Assembly: GCA_964455975.1 (NCBI GenBank)
Contig: CAYVYP010000039.1
Coordinates: 1-14,261, forward strand
DNA length: 14,261 nucleotides
From: JAETTH01 sp964455975
GTDB taxonomy: Bacteria > Bacillota > Clostridia > TANB77 > CAG-508
Direction of reading: 5' to 3'
Shown: positions 7,888-14,235 of the stretch, one piece after another
Layout of the letters: each line of letters opens with the position of its first letter
How positions within the stretch are numbered: position 1 is the first letter of the stretch
Translations under genes and position numbers: made by a program
Notes under the pieces: generated by a model
What the model saw: only the letters and a program-made list of their open reading frames with translations
Database searches by the model: none
What the model was told of the DNA's origin: nothing

Positions 7888-9190
7888 TATTATTATAATG
7901 CCATTTTCTTTTATAGAAATAACTATTAGTATGCTTCTTTTTACAACAATATTAAATATAAGTACTTCTAAAAAGAATAAATTAATTTATATAATTACTT
8001 TATCTATATGGACAATATTGTCTAATATATTAATCCCTAAGCCATTAGGACCAGTTATTAATATGATTATATTACCAATTGTAGTAAAATTTGTATTTAA
8101 TACTACAATCTTAAAATCTATTTTAGCTGAATTTATTCCAACAGTAATAATAGTATTAATAGAAACTTTAGTATCAAAAATATTCTTTAATATTTTTGAT
8201 ATGTCTTATGAAATGGCAGCATCAATTCCTATTTCAAGAATATCTATTGCTTTAACAGTGTATTTTATAATGTTTTTAATTTATTTATTTTCAAAAAAAT
8301 CTTCTATTTTTAAAAAGGAGTTTTTGGATACATTGGATAAAAAAAGTAAAATATTACTTATTATAAATTTTATTTTTGCATTAGTTGCAATGGCGACACA
8401 ATTTTATTTAATTGTGTTTTATAATGCTAAACTTCCAAGTTTTATAATTTTATTTAGTATGTTAAGTTTAATTGCATATTTTGTAATTAGTATATATAGT
8501 TTAGTACGAACTACTCAATTTGAAACAGCAAGTATGAATTTAGAACAAAGTAAAATGTATAATAAAACATTAATAAATTTAAATGATAGTATTAGAGGAT
8601 TTAAACACGATTTTCAAAATATAATGCAAACAATTGGTGGTTATGTGCAATCTAAAGATATGAAAGGTCTTACAATATATTATTCAGAAATATTTGATGA
8701 TTGTAATAAAATAAATAACTTAAATTTACTTAGCCCAGATGTTGTTAATAACCCTGCAATATATAGTTTACTTACGAATAAATATTATAAAGCAGATAGT
8801 TTAAATATTAAGATTAATTTTGAAATATTTTTAGATTTAAATTCAATAAGTATGAAAATTTATGAATTTACAAGAGTTATTGGAATTTTATTAGATAATG
8901 CAATAGAAGCAGCAAACACGTGTGATAAAAAAGAAGTTAATTTAATAATTAGAAAAGATGGAAAATCTCCAAGGCAATTAGTAATAATAGAAAATACTTA
9001 TTCTAATAAAGATGTAAATACAGATAAAATTTTTGAAAAAGGTTATACTTCAAAAACAGATAATGAAAAGCCACATGGTTTAGGATTATATGAAGTAAGA
9101 CAAATTTTAAAAAGAAATACCAATTTAAATTTATTTACAACTAAAAATGAAGAATATTTTAAACAACAATTAGAAATATATATGAAATAG
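7829..9190 (+). CDS. agrC: AgrC-like sensor histidine kinase (peptide receptor)
   Basis: Membrane receptor kinase for the AgrD-derived cyclic peptide, expected to phosphorylate the adjacent regulator. The start is ATG 7829 (MDFFQTIWTALTT), with GGAGG 9 bases upstream, inside agrA; a longer frame back to 7763 has no site. Length is 453 residues. Roughly six hydrophobic segments fill residues 1-225 (for example around 21-45, 52-70, 78-90, 98-118, 138-155, 175-198, 203-225). A helical linker follows, then the phospho-acceptor region GFKHDFQNIMQ with His260. The GHKL ATPase domain has its N-box at LLDNAIEAA (354-362) and its G-box at HGLGLYEV (416-423). This is the HPK10/AgrC layout. The 59-base overlap with agrA implies translational coupling. 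The gene ends 25 bases before a shared terminator. Confidence 0.9.
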   Translation: MDFFQTIWTALTTPNQILTNIIIMPFSFIEITISMLLFTTILNISTSKKNKLIYIITLSIWTILSNILIPKPLGPVINMIILPIVVKFVFNTTILKSILAEFIPTVIIVLIETLVSKIFFNIFDMSYEMAASIPISRISIALTVYFIMFLIYLFSKKSSIFKKEFLDTLDKKSKILLIINFIFALVAMATQFYLIVFYNAKLPSFIILFSMLSLIAYFVISIYSLVRTTQFETASMNLEQSKMYNKTLINLNDSIRGFKHDFQNIMQTIGGYVQSKDMKGLTIYYSEIFDDCNKINNLNLLSPDVVNNPAIYSLLTNKYYKADSLNIKINFEIFLDLNSISMKIYEFTRVIGILLDNAIEAANTCDKKEVNLIIRKDGKSPRQLVIIENTYSNKDVNTDKIFEKGYTSKTDNEKPHGLGLYEVRQILKRNTNLNLFTTKNEEYFKQQLEIYMK

Positions 9191-9215
9191 AAGCTTTTTG
9201 TATTCAGCAAAAAAG

Positions 9216-9246
9216 AAATAGAGTAGTTGTCGAGGCTACTCTATTT
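9216..9246. terminator. Bidirectional terminator between agrC and agrD
   Basis: An 11-bp perfect stem (AAATAGAGTAG / CTACTCTATTT) with a 9-base loop. It is followed by T-rich sequence on the plus strand and, in reverse, by TATTTCTTTTTTG on the minus strand. It sits between two convergent gene pairs and can end both transcripts. Confidence 0.85.
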
Positions 9247-9301
9247 TTGTAGTATGTAAACTTTTAGGTTTTGATTTTTTATATTTAAATTAGCTTTAAA
9301 A

Positions 9302-9421
9302 TTAGTCTTTTTTTATTAATGATGCTGGCATTTTTGGTTGGTGAAATACTCCTATAAAAAGACATGCTGTATTTGTATTTTTTGCATATTTTTCAGCTAA
9401 TCTCTCTAGTAATTTTAACAT
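9302..9421 (-). CDS. agrD: AgrD autoinducer peptide precursor (39 codons)
   Basis: Precursor of a thiolactone autoinducing peptide. The ATG at 9421 has AAAGGGG about 11 bases upstream, and the TAA is at 9302-9304. The N-terminal half is an amphipathic, membrane-associating helix (MLKLLERLAEKYAKN). The core is TNTACLFIGVF with the ring-forming Cys20. The C-terminal recognition tail is HQPKMPASLIKKD, matching the clostridial HQPxxPxSL pattern (C. perfringens AgrD has HQPEEPKSL). The acidic-proline tail needed for AgrB cleavage is replaced by a basic one. If the tail begins at His27, the ring would be Cys20-Phe26, seven residues, rather than the usual five; a five-residue ring Cys20-Gly24 is the alternative. 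It lies downstream of agrB on the same strand, separated by a hairpin. Too short for most gene callers. Confidence 0.9.
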   Translation of the reverse strand: MLKLLERLAEKYAKNTNTACLFIGVFHQPKMPASLIKKD

Positions 9422-9461
9422 AGGCTTTTAATCCCCTTTCTTTTGTTAAATATTCTATAAT

Positions 9462-9490
9462 AAAAAAGTATTGCCGGCTTATACTTTTTT
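9462..9490 (-). promoter_or_regulatory. Hairpin between agrB and agrD
   Basis: On the minus strand a 10-bp perfect stem (AAAAAAGTAT / ATACTTTTTT) with a 9-base loop containing the GCCGGC palindrome lies just after the agrB stop and about 40 bases before agrD. The run of T after the stem makes it a possible partial terminator. It could equally act as a 3'-end stabiliser that sets the agrB:agrD ratio. The structure is seen; the role is inferred. Confidence 0.6.
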
Positions 9491-9496
9491 TATTAA

Positions 9497-10120
9497 CTAA
9501 TTTTCTAAAACTTCTTGCTGATATACTTCATATCCATATTTATTATTTGTTAACTTATATGCTAATTTTGTTATACTAATACTTTGTAATATAGTTCCAA
9601 ATAATAATATATTTGAGATTGTATTATTTTTAATTATTACTGCTACTAATAATGTTATTGTCATTATTATATATGATAATATTTTTTTCTTTTTTCTTTC
9701 TTTTTTACTTATTATAGGAACATTTTCAGTATCTGCTGGAGCATATAGTGTTATCATACATATTGCAAATATAAATGTAATTCCTATTAATATGTATTTT
9801 GTTATTGTATCAAATACTATAATTTTACTTAAATATGCATTTCCACAAAAAAACAATGTTGTTCCAATTACACATCCGATATGTGTTTTTAAGTGAAATC
9901 CACCAGAAGCTGTTCTATATGGTAATATTAACATATATGCTGCTAAAGTTAACCATCCAATATTTAATAAAAATGCAATAATTGTTACAATAAATAATTT
10001 TGGAATTTCTCCTATTATTAATTGAAGTCCATAATTTATTACTTCTATTTCCTCTTTTGTTTTTTCTGGATTTTCTTTTTGTATTTTATTAGTTAAGAAT
10101 AAACAAATTTTATCTATCAT
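9497..10120 (-). CDS. agrB: AgrB accessory gene regulator endopeptidase
   Basis: Membrane cysteine endopeptidase of 207 residues that cleaves the AgrD tail and forms the cyclic thiolactone. The catalytic pair is His76 and Cys83 in RTASGGFHLKTHIGC, with the family spacing. The motif YAPADTENVPI (126-136) before a lysine-rich loop is also characteristic of AgrB. Hydrophobic segments lie at about 41-65, 82-98, 105-125, 147-164 and 168-185. The start at 10120 follows AAGGGAGAG. The gene is immediately upstream of agrD, as in known agrBD pairs. Cys83 sits in ATC GGA TGT: the preceding C-GGA run is in the normal register and is not a frameshift site. Confidence 0.95.
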   Translation of the reverse strand: MIDKICLFLTNKIQKENPEKTKEEIEVINYGLQLIIGEIPKLFIVTIIAFLLNIGWLTLAAYMLILPYRTASGGFHLKTHIGCVIGTTLFFCGNAYLSKIIVFDTITKYILIGITFIFAICMITLYAPADTENVPIISKKERKKKKILSYIIMTITLLVAVIIKNNTISNILLFGTILQSISITKLAYKLTNNKYGYEVYQQEVLEN

Positions 10121-10166
10121 TTTGTTTTTCTCTCCCTTGTTTTCTATGAGGCAATTTTATACTTTT

Positions 10167-10173
10167 TTCGACA
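10167..10173 (-). promoter_or_regulatory. Perfect Spo0A-box heptamer upstream of agrB
   Basis: TGTCGAA on the minus strand lies 46 bases before the agrB start codon, followed five bases later by TATAAA. No good -35 stands at the usual distance from that -10-like element, which is compatible with an activator-dependent promoter. It pairs with the identical heptamer before agrA. Spo0A binding is inferred only. Confidence 0.45.
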
Positions 10174-10296
10174 GCTCTTTTTATTAAATATGTATAACTT
10201 AGCTAATGTTTTATATAAAGTTTATTTGTATTTTTCATAAATGATTTTATCTGTTTTGTAAAATACAAATTACTTTAATTTTATATTTTAAGATGA

Positions 10297-10361
10297 AAAA
10301 AGAAGATAAAATAATAGTTACATTAATTTTATAATCCTGTTTATTATTTTATCTTCTTTTT
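10297..10361 (-). terminator. Terminator after the RluA-family gene
   Basis: A perfect 20-bp, very AT-rich inverted repeat (10297-10316 with 10342-10361) with a 25-base loop starts about 7 bases after the pseudouridine synthase stop. It is followed on the minus strand by a T-run. It separates this unit from agrB. The remaining ~175 bases up to agrB hold the 0A box and no other gene I can support. Confidence 0.75.
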
Positions 10362-10367
10362 ATTATA

Positions 10368-11058
10368 TTAATCTATTTTTACATCTTCTATCCATGCCCA
10401 TGGTCCTACCGATTTTGGTACACATTTAAATGTCATTTCTTCTTTTGTTATTGGATGAGTTATTGTAAGACAATATGCCCAAAGTGCAATTTGTTTTCCT
10501 CTTCCCCTTGTTCCATATTTTTGGTCACCACAAATTGAATGTTTTCTTTCTGCAAATTGTACTCGTATTTGATGATGCCTTCCTGTATGTAAATTTACCT
10601 TTACTAAAGATAAATTTATCTCTTCATTATATTTTAAAACTTCATAATCTAAACTTGCTAATTTTGAATTTTTAGTTCCTTCTTTTACAACTTTACTTGT
10701 ATTTGTTTTCTCGTCTTTTAATAAATAATCTGTAAATTCACCTTTTTCATTTTCTAGCTTTCCATCTACTATTACTAAATATTTTTTCTTAAATACCTTT
10801 TCTCTTACTTGCTCACTTAATCTTGCTGCTGCTTTTGAAGTTTTAGCGAATACCATTACACCACCTACTGGCCTATCTAACCTATGTATTAATCCTAAAT
10901 ACACATTTCCGTGGTTTATTATATTTTTCTTTTATATATTCTTTTATAATAGTCAGCATATCTATGTCACCTGTTTTATCTGCTTGTGAAGGAATATTAA
11001 CAGGTTTTTCTACTACTATTATATGATTATCTTCATATATTACATTTAAATTTTGCAT
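10368..11058 (-). CDS. RluA-family pseudouridine synthase, with one +1 frameshift site
   Basis: Converts uridine to pseudouridine in rRNA or tRNA. The start is ATG 11058 (MQNLNVIYEDNHIIVVEKP), two bases after the methyltransferase stop; GGGAAG inside that gene can serve as the binding site. With one skipped C the product is 229 residues, a short RluA-type enzyme without an S4 domain. Catalytic motif: GLIHRLDRPVGGVMVF, whose HRLDR aspartate is the nucleophile. Further motifs are KKYLVIVDG and LHTGRHHQIRVQF. The two halves lie in different frames, joined at 10908-10911, where an extra C precedes GGA (Gly50 if skipped). Length is 3n+1, consistent with a single added base, and I see no other lesion. 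Which RNA position it modifies cannot be told from sequence. Confidence 0.9.
10908..10911 (-). other. CGGA +1 frameshift site in the RluA-family gene
   Basis: The minus strand reads AAT AAA CCA CGG AAA TGT and runs into a stop about eight codons on. Skipping the C gives AAT AAA CCA GGA AAT GTG TAT TTA GGA (N-K-P-G-N-V-Y-L-G), leading straight into the catalytic HRLDR motif. Lesion seen directly; recoding inferred. Confidence 0.85.
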
Positions 11059-11060
11059 AC

Positions 11061-11924
11061 TTAAGCTTCCCATCTACCATATATTCCACATGGTAATACT
11101 AATTTTGAATTTGTCATCGGAAGTCCTACTTCCCCTGAGGTTATAGTTCCTTTATATTTTTTATTTATATTAAGTTCTAAAATATTTTCTAATACTTTGC
11201 TTGAAATTCCTGTTGTATATGAGTTTATCAAGAAAAATAATGGTTTATCAGATAATACTTTTGTACATAAATTTACTAAATCATAAATATTTTCTTCAAA
11301 CTGCCAAACTTCACCATTTGTACCTCTGCCATATGATGGTGGATCCATAATTATAGCATCATATTTATTTCCACGTCTTATTTCTCTATTAACAAATTTA
11401 ATAACATCATCAACAATATATCTTACATTGGCTTTTTCTAAACCAGAAGATATAACATTTTCTTTTGCCCAAGATGTCATTCCTTTTGAACTATCTACAT
11501 GGCAACAACTTGCTCCTGCTTCTAAACAAGCAACAGTTGCTCCACCAGTATATGCAAATAAATTTAATACTTTAATATCTCTTTTAGCATTTTTTATTTT
11601 TTCTCTCATCCAATCCCAATTAACTGCTTGTTCTGGAAATAATCCTGTATGCTTAAATCCCATTGGTTTAATATTAAATGTTAAATTTTTATATTTAACT
11701 TGCCAATTTTGTGGCATTTTACTTTTATATTCCCATGCTCCACCACCAGTATTACTTCTAGAATACCTTGCATTTATATTATTCCATTTGTTTGGAAATG
11801 ACTTTTCTTTCCATATTATTTGTGGGTCTGGTCTTACTAAAACTATATCTCCCCATCTTTCTAACTTTTCTCCGTTTGCCATATCTAATATTTCATATTC
11901 TTTCCAATCATTTGCTATATTCAT
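11061..11924 (-). CDS. Class I SAM-dependent methyltransferase (RlmI/RlmK-like)
   Basis: Rossmann-fold methyltransferase of 287 residues, cytosolic. The N-terminal ~110 residues include RSNTGGGAWEYKSKMPQNW and FKHTGLFPEQAVNWDWM. SAM-binding motif I is VLNLFAYTGGATVACLEAGA (119-138), followed by an acidic strand end at HVDSSKG. Motif IV is DAIIMDPPSYGRG (189-201). The DPPSYGRG motif and the FPEQ segment resemble the 23S rRNA methyltransferase group (RlmI, RlmK and related proteins), but the substrate is not determined here. The start at 11924 follows AGAGGAAAA. It is translationally coupled to the pseudouridine synthase (2-base gap), so the two RNA-modification genes form an operon behind their own promoter. 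Confidence 0.85.
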   Translation of the reverse strand: MNIANDWKEYEILDMANGEKLERWGDIVLVRPDPQIIWKEKSFPNKWNNINARYSRSNTGGGAWEYKSKMPQNWQVKYKNLTFNIKPMGFKHTGLFPEQAVNWDWMREKIKNAKRDIKVLNLFAYTGGATVACLEAGASCCHVDSSKGMTSWAKENVISSGLEKANVRYIVDDVIKFVNREIRRGNKYDAIIMDPPSYGRGTNGEVWQFEENIYDLVNLCTKVLSDKPLFFLINSYTTGISSKVLENILELNINKKYKGTITSGEVGLPMTNSKLVLPCGIYGRWEA

Positions 11925-11955
11925 ATATTTTCCTCTTTCTTTTTAACTAATAGCT

Positions 11956-11984
11956 ATTTTACCATATTTTTTTATATAAATCAA
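11956..11984 (-). promoter_or_regulatory. Sigma-A promoter of the methyltransferase-pseudouridine synthase operon
   Basis: On the minus strand TTGATT (11984-11979) is followed after 17 bases by TAAAAT (11961-11956), with transcription expected to start near 11949, about 25 bases before the ATG at 11924. It lies directly after the terminator of the preceding gene. Confidence 0.65.
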
Positions 11985-11990
11985 AATTTT

Positions 11991-12018
11991 AAAAGCATTT
12001 CTTTATAGAAATGCTTTT
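11991..12018 (-). terminator. Terminator after the small membrane protein gene
   Basis: A 12-bp perfect stem (AAAAGCATTTCT / AGAAATGCTTTT) with a 4-base loop, followed on the minus strand by TTTTAAAATTTTG. It ends about 6 bases from the stop of the small gene at 12024. Confidence 0.85.
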
Positions 12019-12023
12019 ATTAC

Positions 12024-12233
12024 TTATATTTGATTTAATAATATAAAAAAATTAGAAATCATAACACAATTTATTGCGCCTAGAATAATTGTTAATATCA
12101 TTACCAAACTCATAAATTGATGTTTTTTTATAATTTGTCCTATTTTATAAAAAATACTTTTTTCTTTTACCTCAATTGTATTTTTTCCTGCATTATACTT
12201 AATATTAAAAATTTCATCTTGAGTATATTCCAT
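12024..12233 (-). CDS. Small single-pass membrane protein, unknown
   Basis: A 69-residue protein that I do not recognise. The N-terminal half is polar (MEYTQDEIFNIKYNAGKNTIEVKEK), then a basic stretch KIGQIIKKHQF, then one long hydrophobic segment at about 40-66 (MSLVMILTIILGAINCVMIS and beyond). The basic residues before the segment suggest a cytoplasmic N-terminus. The start at 12233 has a strong AAGGGGG site 9 bases upstream. A strong site, a plausible promoter and a dedicated terminator together indicate a real, separately transcribed gene. Confidence 0.7.
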   Translation of the reverse strand: MEYTQDEIFNIKYNAGKNTIEVKEKSIFYKIGQIIKKHQFMSLVMILTIILGAINCVMISNFFILLNQI

Positions 12234-12287
12234 ATTTTTTATCCCCCTTAAAAATATTTATATTATATTTATATTCTTAAAGTGAAT

Positions 12288-12316
12288 AAATTATTCTTAA
12301 AATGCTTATGTATCAA
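12288..12316 (-). promoter_or_regulatory. Possible promoter of the small membrane protein gene, with direct repeats
   Basis: On the minus strand TTGATA (12316-12311) is followed by 17 bases and TAATTT (12293-12288), a weak -10. Two copies of TTTAAGAAT (12301-12293 and 12281-12273) are spaced 20 bases start to start, overlapping and following the -10. This geometry suits binding of a dimeric regulator. Confidence 0.4.
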
Positions 12317-12352
12317 TAAAAATCGTACTTTATAATTCTACATTTTAGATTA

Positions 12353-14141
12353 TTAATTTAAGTCTTTTTTTATTTTTCTTGCTAATTTTTCATTTATTCC
12401 TTTTATTTTTGAAATTTCTTCTATACTAGCTTCTTTAATATTCTTAATACTTTCAAATTTTTTTAATAATAATTCTTTTTTTGCTTTTCCTATTCCTTCA
12501 ATATTATCTAATTCAGATTTTGTTATTTGATTTTCTCTTACTTTTTTATGATATTCTATGGCTGTATTATGTACTGTATCTTGAAAGTTAGTAATAAGCA
12601 ACATTAATTTTTCTGATAATTCTAATTCATTTCTATTTTCATCAATTAATGCTCTTGTTGTATGTTTATCATTTTTAACCATACCAAATACAGGTATATC
12701 CAGACTATATTTTTCTACAGCTCTTTTTACTGCTCTTAATTCTGTTATTCCTCCATCAACAAATATTACATCTGGAAGATTTCCAAAACCACTTTTTTCA
12801 TTTTGAATTGAATGAGCTAACCTTCTTGTTACAACCTCCTCCATACATTTTGGATCATCTTGTCCTTCTACTGTTTTTATTTTAAATCTTCTTGATAAAT
12901 TTTTCTTTATAATACCATCTTGCATAACACACATTCCGTCCAACCATATTTGTTCCAGATATATGAGATATATCATAGGTTTCTATTTTTCTTGGTAATT
13001 TTTCAAGATTTAATACTTCTTTTAATTCTTGAAGACTGTCAAATTTATCTTTAGCTTTATTATCTAAAGTTATTTTAGCATTTTGCTCTGCCATCTCTAC
13101 AAATCTTAATTTTTCACCCTTTTTAGGCGTTTTTATTTCTACTTTTCTATTTACAATTTTTTCTAATATTTCTTCTATTATTTCATAATCATTTGGCTGA
13201 TATCTCATCATTATTTTATGTGGTAAATTTGTTTTTTCTAAATAATATTGTGTAATAAATTCAGATAAAATATCTTCATCATTTTCATCTTTTAAATTAT
13301 CAAAAAAGTAATGTTCTCTACCTATCATTTTGCTATTTCTAACAAAAAATATTTCTATACAAACTGTTAATTCATTTCTAGCTAATCCTATAACATCTAT
13401 ATCATTTTCAGATATATTAGATACTTTTTGCTTTTCTGAAATTCTTTGTATTGCTAAACGCCTATCTCTTAAATTTGCTGCCTTTTCAAATTCTAGTTTT
13501 TCTGATGCCTCTTTCATTTTTAAATCTAATTCTTTTAAAATTTTATCTGTTTTACCCTCTAAAAGCATAATTATTTCTTCTATTTGAATTTTATAATCTT
13601 CTTTTGAAATATATCCCATACAGGGTGCATCACATTTTTTTATATGATAATTTAAACAAGCTCTTGTTCTACCTTTATAATTTTTACAACTTCTTATTTT
13701 GTATTTTTGTTTAATAAAATCTAACATTTCTTTTGCATATACTGGGTTTGCATATGGTCCAAAATATTTATTTCCATCATTTAAAATTCTTCTTGTCATA
13801 TATACATTTGGAAAATCATCTTTTACTTCTATTTTTATATATGGATATGTTTTATCATCTTTTAAAAGTACATTAAATTTAGGTCTATTTTTCTTTATTA
13901 AATTACATTCCAAAATTAGAGCCTCTGCTTCTGAATCTGTTACTATATATTCAAAATGGTCAATTAAAGAAACCATATTTTGAATCCTTACAGTTTTATT
14001 TGTTTTTCTAAAATATGATTTTACCCTATTTTTTAATATAACTGCTTTTCCTACATATATAATTTTATCATCTTTATCATGCATTATATATACTCCAGGT
14101 TTTGCAGGTAATTTTTTTAATTCTTCTTCTATATTAAACAT
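12353..14141 (-). CDS. uvrC: Excinuclease ABC subunit C, with one +1 frameshift site
   Basis: Dual-incision nuclease of UvrABC nucleotide excision repair. The start is ATG 14141 (MFNIEEELKKLPAKPGVYIM), with GGGAG 8 bases upstream and a promoter just beyond. The GIY-YIG domain occupies residues ~12-90 (GVYIM and YVGKA, with Lys-Asn-Arg after). A cysteine-containing region, SCKNYKGRTRACLNYHIKKC, lies at 151-170, a UVR motif (KLEFEKAANLRDRRLAI) near 215-231, then the RNase H-like nuclease domain (DVIGLARNELTV; YDISHISGTNMVG; later DVIFVDGG). Tandem helix-hairpin-helix motifs end the protein (LDNIEGIGKAKKELLLKKF and EISKIKGINEKLARKI). With one C skipped at 12938 the protein is 595 residues, the normal UvrC length. 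The total length is 3n+1, matching a single added base. The shift falls inside the nuclease domain. Confidence 0.93.
12935..12938 (-). other. CGGA +1 frameshift site in uvrC
   Basis: The minus strand reads ACA AAT ATG GTT GGA CGG AAT GTG. Skipping the C gives ATG GTT GGA GGA ATG TGT GTT ATG (M-V-G-G-M-C-V-M), matching the UvrC pattern after ISGTN, and the downstream frame then continues as QDGIIKK to the normal C-terminus. Gly402 would be the residue inserted. Lesion seen directly; recoding inferred. Confidence 0.85.
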
Positions 14142-14166
14142 ATCTTTTCTCCCATAACTTGCTTTA

Positions 14167-14195
14167 ATTATAACATCCAAATTACATATTATCAA
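14167..14195 (-). promoter_or_regulatory. Sigma-A promoter of uvrC
   Basis: On the minus strand TTGATA (14195-14190) is followed by exactly 17 bases and a perfect TATAAT (14172-14167). Transcription would begin near 14160, about 20 bases before the uvrC ATG. This also rules out a longer uvrC reading frame upstream. Confidence 0.8.
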
Positions 14196-14212
14196 GAAAT
14201 AAAATCATAAAT

Positions 14213-14235
14213 ATCCCCCAGTATAACTGGGGGAT
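14213..14235 (-). terminator. GC-rich terminator of an upstream minus-strand gene
   Basis: A 10-bp perfect stem (ATCCCCCAGT / ACTGGGGGAT) with a 3-base loop, followed on the minus strand by a T-rich stretch. A second short hairpin (GGCCT / AGGCC, 14245-14257) lies at the window edge. It most likely ends a gene to the right of the window. Confidence 0.65.

Noticed and set aside
303..11875. Other CGGA tetranucleotides, for example in aspS (AAC GGA), DUF3048 (GCC GGA), dgkA (AGC GGA), agrB (ATC GGA) and the methyltransferase (AAC GGA)
   Set aside because: In these the C is the third base of the preceding codon and GGA is already in frame, so no shift is needed.
659..12938. Ordinary pseudogenes in aspS, the RluA-family gene and uvrC
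   Set aside because: Each gene is otherwise undamaged, aspS is essential, and all four lesions share one unusual form. Random decay or random indel errors would give mixed types, mostly in homopolymers.
659..12938. Reassignment of CGG to another amino acid (as reported for some Firmicutes) as the explanation
   Set aside because: A plain codon reassignment leaves the reading frame unchanged, but here the downstream protein is recovered only in the +1 frame.
14142..14195. N-terminal extension of uvrC to 14195
   Set aside because: The extension covers the TTGATA-17-TATAAT promoter and has no binding site; the ATG at 14141 has GGGAG and matches the family N-terminus.
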